Notes: generated by a model from the sequence alone, not told the origin. A stretch of DNA of 64,000 nucleotides from an uncultured bacterium (GCA_902797965.1 CADBUY010000008.1:1-64000); one strand, 5' to 3'. Numbered from the stretch's first letter, positions 24,151-33,655 are shown. Numbers and translations are program-made.

Positions 24151-25401
24151 ATGGGTCTATCGGACTATAGTATAAATCCGTTAATGATGGGTGGTGCTGA
24201 TTGGTCAAGCGTAATGAATAATCCATATTTTATGGCAGCATGGCAATCTAAGAATGTTAATTTTAAAGGTAATACCGATAACAAAGCAAATGATACAGAA
24301 AAAACCAATGAAACAAAATCAAATACAAACTTCAAAGGTTCTGAGGATGGTGCAATTCCGGTAAAAGAAACAACAGAAGACAGCAGCTCGATATTAGGGA
24401 CATTAACAGGAGTTGGTGCTACTCTTGCTATAGGCGGCGGTGCTTTATATATGCTAAAAAAAGGCAACTTTGGCAAAGCAAGTGAAGTTGTTAAATCTGT
24501 ATTTGAAAGAGGCGGTGCCGAATCATCTTCATCGGTTTCATCAATATTGAAAAGATTAACTGCAGTAAAAGGTCAGGATAATAAAATAAGATTTTTAATT
24601 CCCGGCAAAACTACAACAGTAACCGGTGAAAAAGCCGTTGCAGATTTGACAAGGAAATATGGTATGGAAAATGCTGTTAAAGGAGAAAGACTTGCATACT
24701 CTCCAAAAACTTCTACAATAGAAAGTTTTAGATATGATGCGGGTGGTGAAACATTTACAGTTCACACTGAAGACGGCGTAATAACAAAAATTGTAGATAA
24801 AAAAGGTCAGGAAGTGTTGAAACGCTTTACTGAAGCTCAAGAAAAGACTGCAGATGCAGCAACATACGAGAAAATGGAAAATGCATTAAATGAACTTGTT
24901 AAGGAAAAAGATATTGATGAAAATGTTCTAAAAGGTGTTGGTAATATACAATATACAAATACTTTCGGTGATGATGTTATTAAAGCGTATCTTGACAGAT
25001 ATGGTGTCGACCCTAAAATCAGAGAATTTACAACTCTTGAAAGATTTGAGTTTGGGTCTGATGAAATGCAGGCTCTGGCTCTTAAGGCTGATGAAAAAGT
25101 TTTTGCTGAATTTGCGGAACAACAACTTATGACAAAGAAAACCAGATTCTCCGCTCCAAGACTTGTTGATGGGCTTAGAGTAGCATCTTTCTCTAAAAAG
25201 ATTGATGGAACTAATGAATTCTTCTTTGAAGGTGAAAAACTCGTAAAAATACGTGATATAAATGGTATTGATTATCCGATAGACTCAGCAAAATATATAC
25301 AACTTGCAAAAGAAAACGAAAAGAAAATTAATAATCTTCTTAAAAAGGTTTATGAAGACAGAACAGAAGTTCCTGTCGGTGCAACAATACTACCTGAATA
25401 A
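24151..25401 (+). CDS. FKG-leader membrane protein
   Basis: A 416-residue protein. Start ATG 24151 follows GGCAGG; an upstream TTG has no ribosome-binding site. The leader has VNFKG (36-40) and a second NFKG (60-63) in a polar linker, followed by one glycine-rich membrane segment (about 82-102, SILGTLTGVGATLAIGGGALY). The remaining 300 residues are soluble alpha/beta with repeated beta-hairpin strings (FRYDAGGETFTVHTEDGV and FSKKIDGTNEFFFEGEKL). No known family. Preceded by the two-part promoter and followed by a terminator, so it is transcribed alone. Confidence 0.78.
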   Translation: MGLSDYSINPLMMGGADWSSVMNNPYFMAAWQSKNVNFKGNTDNKANDTEKTNETKSNTNFKGSEDGAIPVKETTEDSSSILGTLTGVGATLAIGGGALYMLKKGNFGKASEVVKSVFERGGAESSSSVSSILKRLTAVKGQDNKIRFLIPGKTTTVTGEKAVADLTRKYGMENAVKGERLAYSPKTSTIESFRYDAGGETFTVHTEDGVITKIVDKKGQEVLKRFTEAQEKTADAATYEKMENALNELVKEKDIDENVLKGVGNIQYTNTFGDDVIKAYLDRYGVDPKIREFTTLERFEFGSDEMQALALKADEKVFAEFAEQQLMTKKTRFSAPRLVDGLRVASFSKKIDGTNEFFFEGEKLVKIRDINGIDYPIDSAKYIQLAKENEKKINNLLKKVYEDRTEVPVGATILPE

Positions 25402-25449
25402 ATTTAAATTTTTATATCTTTCTTATAAAATTCTCCTCTATTATACAAG

Positions 25450-25481
25450 CCTCAAGCCTATAAACTTGAGGTTTTTATTTT
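25450..25481. terminator. Terminator between convergent genes
   Basis: CCTCAAG - 8-nt loop - CTTGAGG followed by TTTTTATTTT; ends the FKG-protein gene on the plus strand. Confidence 0.8.
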
Positions 25482-25484
25482 GTA

Positions 25485-26282
25485 TTAGAGAATTTCTTTG
25501 ATAGCTTTTGGTAAATATTTTATAATATCGGAAGCCAAAACCGAATATTCTGTCAGTTCTTCCGAAGCAATCTCTCCTGCTCTGGAATGAAGATAGACAC
25601 CAAGTTTTGCAGCTTCAAATGGAGAACATTTTTGAGCAAGAAGTCCTGCAATTATTCCTGATAAAACATCGCCCGAACCGGCTTTTGCAAGAGCGGAATT
25701 TCCATGTTGATTTATATGTATAAAGTCTTTTGTTGCAACAACAGTTCTATGAGTTTTTAAAACTGCAACACAATTATATTTCGCAGCCAATAACTTAGCA
25801 GCACTTTCTGTATCATCTAAAATATTACTTAAAGGCATACACAGAAGTCTTGATGCTTCCATTGGATGTGGTGTGACAATTGTATTTTGAGGAAGGGGTA
25901 AATGTATCTGAGATAATATGTTTAATCCATCTGCATCTATAACCAATGGGCACTTAACACTTTTAATAACATCTTTAAAAAGTTTTACTGCTTTTTTATC
26001 CTGTCCTAAACCGCATCCTACTAGGCAAACCGTATAGTTTTTAATATTTTTAAGTCCATCATTGGTATCCAGAAATACAGCTTCAGGCAGAAGTTTTGAA
26101 ACTGAGTCAATAACATTTTTATCGGTTGCTAAAGCTGCATATCCTGCTCCTGACTTAAGAATACCTAAAGTTGATAAATAAGCAGCACCAATATAATTTT
26201 TTGAACCTGCAAAATTAATAACTTTTCCAAAAGTTCCTTTGTTAGAATTTTGTGGTCGTTCGGGCATTTTATATTCTTGCAT
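25485..26282 (-). CDS. nnrD: ADP/ATP-dependent NAD(P)HX dehydratase
   Basis: The enzyme repairs hydrated NADH and NADPH. It matches the C-terminal domain of YjeF: FAGSKNYIGAAYLSTLGILKSGAGY, VIDADGLNIL, TPHPMEASRLL and NSALAKAGSGDVLSGIIAGLLAQ. At 265 residues it lacks the N-terminal epimerase domain, which in many bacteria is fused. AGGAGC precedes the ATG. trmL follows after about 45 bp upstream on the same strand, suggesting a joint transcript. Confidence 0.93.
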   Translation of the reverse strand: MQEYKMPERPQNSNKGTFGKVINFAGSKNYIGAAYLSTLGILKSGAGYAALATDKNVIDSVSKLLPEAVFLDTNDGLKNIKNYTVCLVGCGLGQDKKAVKLFKDVIKSVKCPLVIDADGLNILSQIHLPLPQNTIVTPHPMEASRLLCMPLSNILDDTESAAKLLAAKYNCVAVLKTHRTVVATKDFIHINQHGNSALAKAGSGDVLSGIIAGLLAQKCSPFEAAKLGVYLHSRAGEIASEELTEYSVLASDIIKYLPKAIKEIL

Positions 26283-26327
26283 AAGCTCATGCTCCTAATC
26301 CTATCCTTCAAGCGGCGAATGATTTTT

Positions 26328-26777
26328 CTATAACCCTATTTGTCGTATAACTTCATAAACTGTTATTGCAACCGAATTTGATAAATTTAGACTACGCTGT
26401 CCCTCTACCATTGGAAGCGTTACAGCTGTGTCTTGTGTTATATATTCTTGCGGAAGTCCTCTTGATTCAGGACCAAAAACAAGAAAATCTCCGTCTTTAA
26501 ACTCTATATCAGTATATTTCTTCTTTGATTTTGTAGTCAAATAAAAAAATCTTCCATCAGGAAACTGTTTATATAGTTCATTCATTGATTCAACTTTATG
26601 TAAATCAACATTTTGCCAATAGTCCATGCCGGCACGTTTAACATACTTATCCGTAAGTGCAAAGCCAAGTTTTCCTACCAAATATAAGGATGCTCCTGTG
26701 CAAACACAAAGTCTTGCTATATTACCTGTATTTGCAGGAATTTCCGGTTCATATAAAACTACATTAATCTTTGACAA
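26328..26777 (-). CDS. trmL: tRNA (cytidine/uridine-34-2'-O)-methyltransferase
   Basis: A SPOUT-class enzyme of 149 residues that methylates the wobble ribose of some leucine tRNAs. It has VLYEPEIPANTGNIARLC at the N terminus and the knot region DFLVFGPESRGLP...LNLSNSVAITVYE. The start is TTG 26777. Its ribosome-binding site GAGGGGG belongs to the CCCTC-type repeat at 26782-26817, so translation of this gene depends on a repeat. Confidence 0.95.
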   Translation of the reverse strand: MSKINVVLYEPEIPANTGNIARLCVCTGASLYLVGKLGFALTDKYVKRAGMDYWQNVDLHKVESMNELYKQFPDGRFFYLTTKSKKKYTDIEFKDGDFLVFGPESRGLPQEYITQDTAVTLPMVEGQRSLNLSNSVAITVYEVIRQIGL

Positions 26778-26781
26778 AATA

Positions 26782-26817
26782 CCCCCTCACCCTAACCCTC
26801 TCCCACAGGGCGAGGGA
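26782..26817 (-). repeat. CCCTC-type palindromic repeat upstream of trmL
   Basis: CCCCCTCACCCTAACCCTC then TCCCACAGGGCGAGGG. On the minus strand its GAGGGGG stands 4 nt before the trmL start codon. Confidence 0.75.
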
Positions 26818-26833
26818 AATATGTTTTATATAT

Positions 26834-27418
26834 TTAGCCCTCAATAACTCTTTTTGCTTCGATTACTACAGGCAAACCTCTTATTACACAAAATACAATT
26901 GCAAATACTGCTGCCCAATAACCTATATTCCATATAATCTCCTGATTAGGAACATCAGGAATTTTAGCAGCAATAATAAGAATAAATGCCAAAACTTTCG
27001 CTACTGCATAACTTATTCTCATAAACTTTGAGCCTGTTATCCACTTACAAATAGGATTTCTTTGCATGCCAAACGGAGTTAATCCCTTTTCCATAGCAGC
27101 ACTTCTGATTGTGTCTGTAATAAAACCTCTTGTAAGTGCAATAAGAGGAAATAAAATATTTATCCAACCCATTACTGCAAACAGAACCCAATAAGTATTT
27201 TCTACAATTCTGTCTCCCATAATATCAAGAAGTGCGCCAAATTTAGAAACCTCGTTAAACTTTCTTGCAACATAACCATCTACACCATCAAGAGAGAATG
27301 CGATAATCGTTAAAATTAATGCCCATAAATATGCCTGCGCATCACCTTGCATTGCATAAATCAAATACACTGCCGCAAACATAATAAATATTCTGAATAT
27401 TGAAATAAAATTTGCCAT
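26834..27418 (-). CDS. CDP-alcohol phosphatidyltransferase family protein
   Basis: An integral membrane enzyme that joins a CDP-activated lipid to an alcohol. The signature DxxDGxxARx8GxxxDxxxD is exact (D44, D47, G48, A51, R52, G61, D65, D69). Six hydrophobic segments are visible in 194 residues. The substrate cannot be read from sequence; phosphatidylglycerophosphate synthase is the commonest role for this size. Confidence 0.88.
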   Translation of the reverse strand: MANFISIFRIFIMFAAVYLIYAMQGDAQAYLWALILTIIAFSLDGVDGYVARKFNEVSKFGALLDIMGDRIVENTYWVLFAVMGWINILFPLIALTRGFITDTIRSAAMEKGLTPFGMQRNPICKWITGSKFMRISYAVAKVLAFILIIAAKIPDVPNQEIIWNIGYWAAVFAIVFCVIRGLPVVIEAKRVIEG

Positions 27419-27439
27419 TTTTACTCCCTCTTTTGTTTT

Positions 27440-27457
27440 GGTGCAAATATTTGCACC
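27440..27457. repeat. Short palindrome GGTGCAAATATTTGCACC
   Basis: A perfect 18-bp palindrome followed by CTGC, matching the one at about 6399-6420. It belongs to the group of variable-core hairpins of the window. Confidence 0.6.
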
Positions 27458-27468
27458 CTGCTGACTAA

Positions 27469-28062
27469 CTATATAATCCCCTCTTTTTTAGCTGCCTCCA
27501 CATAACGCTTTACATCTTCCATCGCAGCTTCTTTTTTGTCTTTGCCTACAAGCTTATCTTCTATAAATATATAATCATTATCCGGTACAAAATTTGAATA
27601 CTGCGCTTCAGGTCTTTTTTGAAGTATAAAATGCAAATTTTCTTTATACGGATCCAGCTTAACCATATTTTCTTCTATTGACTCTAATTCCTCAATATCA
27701 TGTACCTTATTTATCTTGTTTGATAATTCCGCATCTCCGCACATAACCTTATAATTTGAGTATTTATTTTCAATAAAAAATCTGTATTTTCCTGTTTTCT
27801 CAGATTGTCTAAATGACAACTCACAATCATGTCCAAAACGCTCCATTATCGATGATAAATTTAGAAATACATTATTAGCTCTTTCTGCGAAAGATAAACA
27901 AGCGGAGATTATATCCATATTTTTATACTTCCCTGAAGCTGCAGTATCAAGCCATTTATCCCCTATTTTTTTGCACAAAAGAGTTGTATCAAGTCCTACA
28001 CGACCTTTTAAAGGTACTGTAGTTATATTTACGCTGGGATTTTGCACTGACATAATTTTCAT
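27469..28062 (-). CDS. Leader-type hypothetical protein (197 aa)
   Basis: A soluble 197-residue protein. The N terminus MKIMSVQNPSVNITTVPLKG has a leader style like the FKA proteins, with PLKG in place of FKG. The body is alpha/beta (ELSFRQSEKTGKYRFFIEN, KENLHFILQKRPEAQY). No known family. It begins 23 bp after the oxidoreductase gene and is probably on the same transcript. Confidence 0.68.
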   Translation of the reverse strand: MKIMSVQNPSVNITTVPLKGRVGLDTTLLCKKIGDKWLDTAASGKYKNMDIISACLSFAERANNVFLNLSSIMERFGHDCELSFRQSEKTGKYRFFIENKYSNYKVMCGDAELSNKINKVHDIEELESIEENMVKLDPYKENLHFILQKRPEAQYSNFVPDNDYIFIEDKLVGKDKKEAAMEDVKRYVEAAKKEGII

Positions 28063-28085
28063 ATTTATACCCCTTTGACAAAAAA

Positions 28086-29084
28086 CTAAGCTTTCATTCT
28101 TGACAAAGCAAAATTTGTTTTATCAAGTTCTTCTTTTTTTGAGCCAAGCATTATACGTTCTGCTTCTTCTAATATACTAACAACTTCATATCCGTTAGCT
28201 CCGTCTGAACGTGCTTTCTGACCTGTTGCAATACAATTAACAAAATGCTGACAAGCAAGTTTCAATGGCTCGATTTCTAAATAATCCAATGCAACATTTT
28301 GAGTATTTGCAGGAATAAAGTTATCATAAATTTTTAATTTATCAGTAGGAGCGCAATCATCAAAAATAGCAGTTGCCTTTGTTCCTCTGACTAACAAATT
28401 AACGTGTTTTTGAGGAGTAATCCAGCTGTCTGAAATATGAGCAATTACTCCGTCCTCAAACTCAATGCCAAGATGAGTAATGTCCATAATATTGTTTCTG
28501 TCACTTGATGCACCGATTGCAGATATAACTTTAACCGGACTTTTTCCTGTAACATAAGCAACCATTGCTACATCATGCGGAGCTAAATCCCACATAACGC
28601 TTCGGTCATTTTTATGATAATTTACGTTTAATCTGTCACTTTGAGCATAAACGATTTCACCTAATTCACCTTCTTCAATAAGCATTTTTAATCTGTTAAC
28701 AGCAGGGTGGTATAAAAGAAGATGGTCAACCATCAATACAAGATTTTTAGATTCAGCAAGCTCCATTAGTTGTCTAGCTTCTTCCGCTACCGTTGATATA
28801 GGTTTTTCAACATAAACATTTTTACCTGCTTCTAATGCTGCTTTTACGAGTTTAAAGTGAGTATGACTTGGTGTAACAACCGCAACACCGGTAATTTCAG
28901 AATTATTAATAATTTCATTAAAATCTTTTGTTGTTTTTACGCCGGGAAATTGTTCTCTGACAGTTTTTAAAGAATCTTCATCTAAATCACACACATATTC
29001 TAAAACATTTAAATTATAAAAATTGCGGACAATGTTTTTGCCCCACATCCCCATTCCGATAACTGCTATCTTTTGATTATTCAT
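28086..29084 (-). CDS. Gfo/Idh/MocA family NAD(P)-dependent oxidoreductase
   Basis: A two-domain dehydrogenase of 332 residues. Rossmann motif IGMGMWGKN near the N terminus, and the catalytic EKPIS motif around residue 90, typical of sugar or nucleotide-sugar dehydrogenases. Asp-Leu-Ala-Pro-His-Asp (WDLAPHDVAM) around 170 fits the substrate loop. I chose ATG 29084 with AGGGG upstream; an ATG six codons earlier is possible. The substrate is unknown; a role in surface sugar synthesis is common. Confidence 0.88.
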   Translation of the reverse strand: MNNQKIAVIGMGMWGKNIVRNFYNLNVLEYVCDLDEDSLKTVREQFPGVKTTKDFNEIINNSEITGVAVVTPSHTHFKLVKAALEAGKNVYVEKPISTVAEEARQLMELAESKNLVLMVDHLLLYHPAVNRLKMLIEEGELGEIVYAQSDRLNVNYHKNDRSVMWDLAPHDVAMVAYVTGKSPVKVISAIGASSDRNNIMDITHLGIEFEDGVIAHISDSWITPQKHVNLLVRGTKATAIFDDCAPTDKLKIYDNFIPANTQNVALDYLEIEPLKLACQHFVNCIATGQKARSDGANGYEVVSILEEAERIMLGSKKEELDKTNFALSRMKA

Positions 29085-29132
29085 ACTTTCTATTCCCCTC
29101 ATCTGTAAAATTATTATATTACAATCATATTA

Positions 29133-30227
29133 TCAAGGCAATGATATTTCAAAGTTTCCGTTACTGAATCTTATATTTAAGTTCAAAATTTCATTGTTAT
29201 ACGCACTCGGTGGAGGATTAAAAGTCGGCGTTGCCATTACTGCGGCATAAACAGCATCATTAAGAGTGTTATTTGATGACTGTTTTGCAAAACTTCTGTT
29301 TGTAAGTTTTCCGTTTGGATCAATTTTGAATGCAACAGTGCAGCTTCCATCACCAATTACTCTTGTAAAATCAATTTTTCTGCCAATAGTATTTCTCAGT
29401 TGAGCTTTATAATTCACAAATTCTTGTTTTGCAGCAGCAGATTGTTTAGCTTTTTCTTCTGCTGCTTTTTTAGCTTGTTCTGCCTGTAGTTTTTTAATTT
29501 GTGCTGCCTCTGCAGCTTTTCTTTCTGCTTCAGCCTTCTTTTTTGCAGCATCTTCTGCAGTCTGTTTAGCTTGCATTTGAGTGTTTGCTGCTTGTTGTTT
29601 TGTTGTAGTATTGGTAACAGTTTTTTTAGGAGTTGTAGTTATTTTTATAAGAGGAACTTTTGTTACTTTTGGAGTTGTTGTAACTTTAGGTGTAGAAGAA
29701 ACTTTTACGGTTTCGTTTTTTTTCTGTGGTTCAATAGGTATAATTTGTTTTATAACATTTTCAACTTTTTCTTCTTTTTTAGGTTCAGGTTGTTTTACTG
29801 AAGGCAATGCGTTATTCCAGATTTTATCTACGGATGGAATATTTTTTGAGACTTCTGTTTTAGGCTGTTCTTCTGTTTTAGTTAAATCTTCTTTAGGGTT
29901 CCAAGCAAAGAATATTATATATAATGACAGTAAAATACACCCTAGAAAAAATACCAGAGGCGCAGGAGCAACTGTTAGTGTTTTTGTTGGTATGTAAGAA
30001 GTTTGTGCAGCACTGTTATTGAAGTTCATAGAGGAAGCTGAAAGAACTTTTGGCTTTTCCTGAACTGCCTGTTCTTTTGGCATTTCTACAGACTTTTCTT
30101 CTATTTTTTCTTTAGGGTTTTCTTCTTGTATATTATTTATTCCTACCACGTCAAATTCGTCATTACCACAGTCGCAATAATCAGGCTTATCTTCGTATTC
30201 TGCACCGCACTCTTTACATCTAAACAT
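29133..30227 (-). CDS. TonB-like envelope protein with N-terminal zinc ribbon
   Basis: A 364-residue protein with an unusual order: cytoplasmic zinc ribbon (C4, C7, C18, C20), one membrane segment (about 90-110, LVFFLGCILLSLYIIFF), a long Thr/Lys/Ala-rich stalk with a TolA-like AAEAAQIKKLQAEQAKKAAEE helix, and a C-terminal TonB/TolA-type domain (about 280-364; SCTVAFKIDPNGKLTNRSF...). This is the layout of a protein that spans the periplasm to touch outer-membrane parts. No ExbB or ExbD lies nearby. The zinc ribbon is not normal for TonB. Confidence 0.78.
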   Translation of the reverse strand: MFRCKECGAEYEDKPDYCDCGNDEFDVVGINNIQEENPKEKIEEKSVEMPKEQAVQEKPKVLSASSMNFNNSAAQTSYIPTKTLTVAPAPLVFFLGCILLSLYIIFFAWNPKEDLTKTEEQPKTEVSKNIPSVDKIWNNALPSVKQPEPKKEEKVENVIKQIIPIEPQKKNETVKVSSTPKVTTTPKVTKVPLIKITTTPKKTVTNTTTKQQAANTQMQAKQTAEDAAKKKAEAERKAAEAAQIKKLQAEQAKKAAEEKAKQSAAAKQEFVNYKAQLRNTIGRKIDFTRVIGDGSCTVAFKIDPNGKLTNRSFAKQSSNNTLNDAVYAAVMATPTFNPPPSAYNNEILNLNIRFSNGNFEISLP

Positions 30228-30259
30228 AATTTTTCCTTTTTTTATATTATATCAGAAAA

Positions 30260-31105
30260 TTAACGAATGACTTTTTCTATGTCATTGTAATCCTGAGGGG
30301 TACTGTATTTTTGGGTATTAGAAATTCTCCATTTGCCTGTTACTTGTGTAGATGTTCTCGCTGTTCCTGACGGAAAGTTTAGAATTGAACGTCCTTGATA
30401 ACTTCTGATTACAGGTGCTATATACTGAATGGCGTATGGCGTGTAGTTCGCAGGATTAGCGCCTGTTTGAACATTTGTAACTTTACCGTACTTATCGACA
30501 GTAAACGAAAACTGAAATAAAACCCCGTTTGGAATATCAGGAAGTTTTGTATCTTGCATAATTTGGTTTGTTAAATTAGAACGCCATTTGTTCCACGCAA
30601 TTGTTTCTTCCTGCTGTGTTAAAACTTTTGAACGAGCTACCTCCCCGCCCTTTGATGGAATGGATTGAGGGGTGGGGGGCACAGTTACTTTTTGTTCAAC
30701 TTTTGGGGATTCTGTCTTAACAACCTCTTTAACAACAGGTTTTTGAACTGTTGTTGTAACAGGTCTTGTAACGGTTTTAGTTTGAGGTTTTGTAACTGTT
30801 TGTTTTACAGTTGCAGTTTGTTTTGGCTTTGTTACAGTTTGCGTCTTTACAATCGGCGTCTCTGTTTTATAAGTTGTTACTTTTGGTTCAACCTTCTTTT
30901 CGATAACAGTTGTCTTTTCAACCGGCTTTGACGGCATCTCCATAACAGGAATCTCTTTTGTCTCTGTTTTTACTTCCTCTTCTGTTACAAGAGTATAGGC
31001 AGAATCGTACACAATGATATTTTTGTGCAATTCAGGCTTAATTGCACAGATTGAAAATGTTGCAACAATGACTAATATTAACAATAGTTGTAAAATTATT
31101 TTCAT
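30260..31105 (-). CDS. TonB-like proline/threonine-rich envelope protein
   Basis: A 281-residue protein. Membrane anchor at 1-22, then a stalk of Val-Lys-Pro-Thr-type repeats (TVTKPKQTATVKQTVTKPQ and similar) and a C-terminal domain (about 170-281; FQFSFTVDKYGKVTNVQTGA) like that of TonB. It lies 32 bp upstream of the zinc-ribbon TonB-like gene and probably shares its transcript. Start ATG 31105; the ribosome-binding site is the GGGGG of a CCCTC-type repeat. Two different TonB-like proteins in tandem suggest they act together. Confidence 0.75.
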   Translation of the reverse strand: MKIILQLLLILVIVATFSICAIKPELHKNIIVYDSAYTLVTEEEVKTETKEIPVMEMPSKPVEKTTVIEKKVEPKVTTYKTETPIVKTQTVTKPKQTATVKQTVTKPQTKTVTRPVTTTVQKPVVKEVVKTESPKVEQKVTVPPTPQSIPSKGGEVARSKVLTQQEETIAWNKWRSNLTNQIMQDTKLPDIPNGVLFQFSFTVDKYGKVTNVQTGANPANYTPYAIQYIAPVIRSYQGRSILNFPSGTARTSTQVTGKWRISNTQKYSTPQDYNDIEKVIR

Positions 31106-31106
31106 T

Positions 31107-31145
31107 TCCCCCACCCCCTACCCCCCTCCCTCAAGGGGCGGGGGA
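31107..31145 (-). repeat. CCCTC-type palindromic repeat supplying a ribosome-binding site
   Basis: TCCCCCACCCCCTACCCCCC then TCCCTCAAGGGGCGGGGG. On the minus strand the run GGGGG lies immediately before ATG 31105. Confidence 0.75.
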
Positions 31146-31167
31146 AAGTTTTACCTGACGATTATAT

Positions 31168-32769
31168 TTAATCTAATCTTTCAATCTTTGCAACTACTTC
31201 ATCGCAAGCGTATGTCTCAAATTGAGTTGAACTTAGCATAAATGTTTCAGCAATCAATAAAGCAGTAGGAACAAGAGCCGCAAGTCCGCTCAGAAGCATT
31301 CCGCCCAAGTCACCGCCCATTTCACCCATAAAATATGATGCGTTCATTGTAAATTCAATACCGATAATTATACAGCCAATTAAGAATGAACGGCGCATTT
31401 CTCTGTTTAATCTGTTAACGCCCTCAATACCATATATTTCAACACCATGCTGCAAATAATTGCTAAAACCGTCTTGTTTAAGTACATTTGAACCTGCAAT
31501 TTTTTTGCTGTTCAAAAATGCGTTAGCAAAAGCAAAGAAAGCAAATATAATTAAGAATGTTGCAAGAACTAAAAATACAGGGCTTAATCGTAAACCTGAA
31601 ATTCTTACCCAGCCAGCTGCTTCAGGAAAACACATTGCAAGAGTATTAGAAACACCATAAGCCAAGAATGGTGCTGTTATGAAGCCTAATGCAATCTCTC
31701 CTAAAGATTTAATTTGAAGCATAAACTGCTTATCTTTTATATTTCTGATCTTTGCAGGGCTTAAAGTGTTTGTATATCTTTCAATCCACTGTTGATATTC
31801 TTTTATAACGTGTTCAAAATCTTCTCTGTATTCGATTGAATCTAGTTCATGTTTCATCTCAACACTTGAATTTTTGTAATATCCGCAAGCCATTGCAAGC
31901 GTAAAAGCAGTTCCTACAAAGAATAGAGATATTAAAACTGCAAACATTGGGAATGTTTTTGGCGCAATATAATACAAAACATTAATTAAATATATCGCAG
32001 CGTAGAAGATTAAAGATGAGATAACCATAACACCTTCTGCAAGTTTTGATGTTGTAGAATCGTTTCCAAGTCTGTTTTGAAGGTAGTTATAAACACCTTG
32101 CTTAAGAATTAAACCAACTCCATAAATTATAGCTGCATAAACAAAAATTAACTTCATATTTGTCGGCATCTGAATAACTGAACCTGCATCTTTTAGAGGC
32201 AATCCCGTCAAGTAGTTTGAAACACCGAATGCACAAACAAGTGATGCGAAGAATAAAGCTATATGCAAGAAAATTCCGCCTTTTGAGTTCTGAGAGATTT
32301 TTCTTTTTAAATCATTAATTCTTGCACCGACTTCTTTAATAATACCGACTCTGGCATTTTCGATTTCAGCTTTTCTTTTTTCTATCATTATTTTTGCGGC
32401 AGCATTTACATCATTTCCATAAATAGCTTTTATATCATTTTCTGACAGATTTTCTTCAGTAATATTTCTTGTTGAAGTTTCGCCAATCACCTTAATGGTA
32501 ATAAATTCATCACTGCCGTCAACCATAATCTTGCAAACTTTATCAATTTCCAGTTGAGGTGGTAAATATTTTCCTTTAAACAAAAATCTTTTGTTATTAA
32601 ACTGGTTTAAAAGGACACATTTACCGCTTCTTGGGTCGAACTGAACAGTTAAAATAAACTGAAATCCTAAATCTATACTAAAATCTGCATTTGCATTAGA
32701 AGAAATGTTTACCAATTCTTTGTCTGCAAAAGTTCTTTCACCATGTTTTGTAACTATTGTAAATGCCAT
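31168..32769 (-). CDS. Multi-pass membrane protein with FHA-like N-terminal domain
   Basis: A 533-residue protein. Residues 1-100 form a beta-rich domain like FHA modules (TIVTKHGERTFADKELVNIS, then FDPRSGKCVLLNQ...), but without a clear phosphothreonine-binding motif. A helical segment follows, then about eight to nine membrane spans with two copies of a similar order (FLHIALFFASLVCAFGVSNYL and IALGFITAPFLAYGVSNTLA), suggesting an internal duplication. AGGAG precedes ATG 32769. I do not recognise a family. Co-oriented with the TonB-like pair and the vWA gene. Confidence 0.7.
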   Translation of the reverse strand: MAFTIVTKHGERTFADKELVNISSNANADFSIDLGFQFILTVQFDPRSGKCVLLNQFNNKRFLFKGKYLPPQLEIDKVCKIMVDGSDEFITIKVIGETSTRNITEENLSENDIKAIYGNDVNAAAKIMIEKRKAEIENARVGIIKEVGARINDLKRKISQNSKGGIFLHIALFFASLVCAFGVSNYLTGLPLKDAGSVIQMPTNMKLIFVYAAIIYGVGLILKQGVYNYLQNRLGNDSTTSKLAEGVMVISSLIFYAAIYLINVLYYIAPKTFPMFAVLISLFFVGTAFTLAMACGYYKNSSVEMKHELDSIEYREDFEHVIKEYQQWIERYTNTLSPAKIRNIKDKQFMLQIKSLGEIALGFITAPFLAYGVSNTLAMCFPEAAGWVRISGLRLSPVFLVLATFLIIFAFFAFANAFLNSKKIAGSNVLKQDGFSNYLQHGVEIYGIEGVNRLNREMRRSFLIGCIIIGIEFTMNASYFMGEMGGDLGGMLLSGLAALVPTALLIAETFMLSSTQFETYACDEVVAKIERLD

Positions 32770-32792
32770 TTGTTTATTCTCCTGTATTTTAT

Positions 32793-32915
32793 TGTCATTG
32801 CGAGCCCGATTAGGGCGTGGCAATCCAGCTTTTTATTAACTTTTATTATTCAATTTTCATTTTTTATTTTATTATTGGGGTAGAAACCCCAACCTACATA
32901 TTGTTGTGCGGTAGG
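32793..32915. repeat. Hairpin repeats upstream of the FHA-like gene
   Basis: ATTGCGAGCCCGATTAGGG then CGTGGCAAT (32797-32824) is a palindromic unit, and the first bases would lie in the leader of the FHA-like gene. A second group, GGGGTAGAAACCCC then TGCGGTAGGCCGCA (about 32878-32912), follows. No gene is seen between 32770 and 32952. Confidence 0.6.
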
Positions 32916-32952
32916 CCGCACCAATTATTATTTACCCTATTTACCCCTGTCG

Positions 32953-33621
32953 CTATCGTCCGATTGCTTCTAAAAATCTGCGGTTAATTTTATCTAACCC
33001 TGTTTCATTTGCAACAAGAAGTTTCTTTTCGCCTAAAACCGGACCAAGTTTTGTTTTTACCATATCCAGTTTTTCAGGATGAGCGTACACAAACATCATT
33101 GAGATTTCCGGAATGAATTCTTGAACTTTTTTAACATTCTGAGGCAAAGTGTCCCAGTTAATTTGTTTTTCTAATGCACCTTCGTTTTCAAGGTCGCCAA
33201 TTACAACTACAGCAGGAACATATCCCTCTTTTTTCATTGTTAAACAATGGTCAAATGCTTTTTTTATAGCTTCACCATAAGCTGTTCCATAATCTTTAGA
33301 ATTATATTGAGTGAATGCTTCAACAGCTTTTGTTATACCTTTAGAATTGGCAGGTGTTCCCTCGTAAATCAAATAGGAACTTTCTGAAACTTTCAGAATT
33401 TTAATTTCATCTTCTGGATCAAGAATAGAACAAAGTGATTTTAGATACTTAATCTGTTCCGGCAGATACTTCTGATTAGAAGCAGATGAGTCAACAGCAA
33501 AAATAATTGCAGCCTTATGAAATTCATCAACTTTAATATTTTTTAAACCTACAAAAATTAATTTTCCTATTATAGCTATAAATACAATTAAAATTCCTAT
33601 AATAATCAATCGTTTATTCAT
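32953..33621 (-). CDS. Membrane-anchored von Willebrand factor A domain protein
   Basis: A 222-residue protein with an N-terminal anchor (5-25) and one vWA domain. The metal-ion site DSSAS (D44, S46, S48) is intact; a later GYGEAI-type Thr and VVVIGDLEN complete the usual pattern. Such domains bind partner proteins through a metal ion. GGAAGG precedes ATG 33621. Gap of 22 bp to the gene upstream, so the group 34,968-32,953 looks like one operon. Confidence 0.82.
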   Translation of the reverse strand: MNKRLIIIGILIVFIAIIGKLIFVGLKNIKVDEFHKAAIIFAVDSSASNQKYLPEQIKYLKSLCSILDPEDEIKILKVSESSYLIYEGTPANSKGITKAVEAFTQYNSKDYGTAYGEAIKKAFDHCLTMKKEGYVPAVVVIGDLENEGALEKQINWDTLPQNVKKVQEFIPEISMMFVYAHPEKLDMVKTKLGPVLGEKKLLVANETGLDKINRRFLEAIGR

Positions 33622-33655
33622 TTTACCTTCCACCTTCTATTTCCATTTTTCACTT

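Noticed and set aside
26626-26847. 73-codon open frame containing HPNPLPQGEGN
   Set aside because: This is the well-known spurious peptide from a translated palindromic repeat, antisense to trmL.
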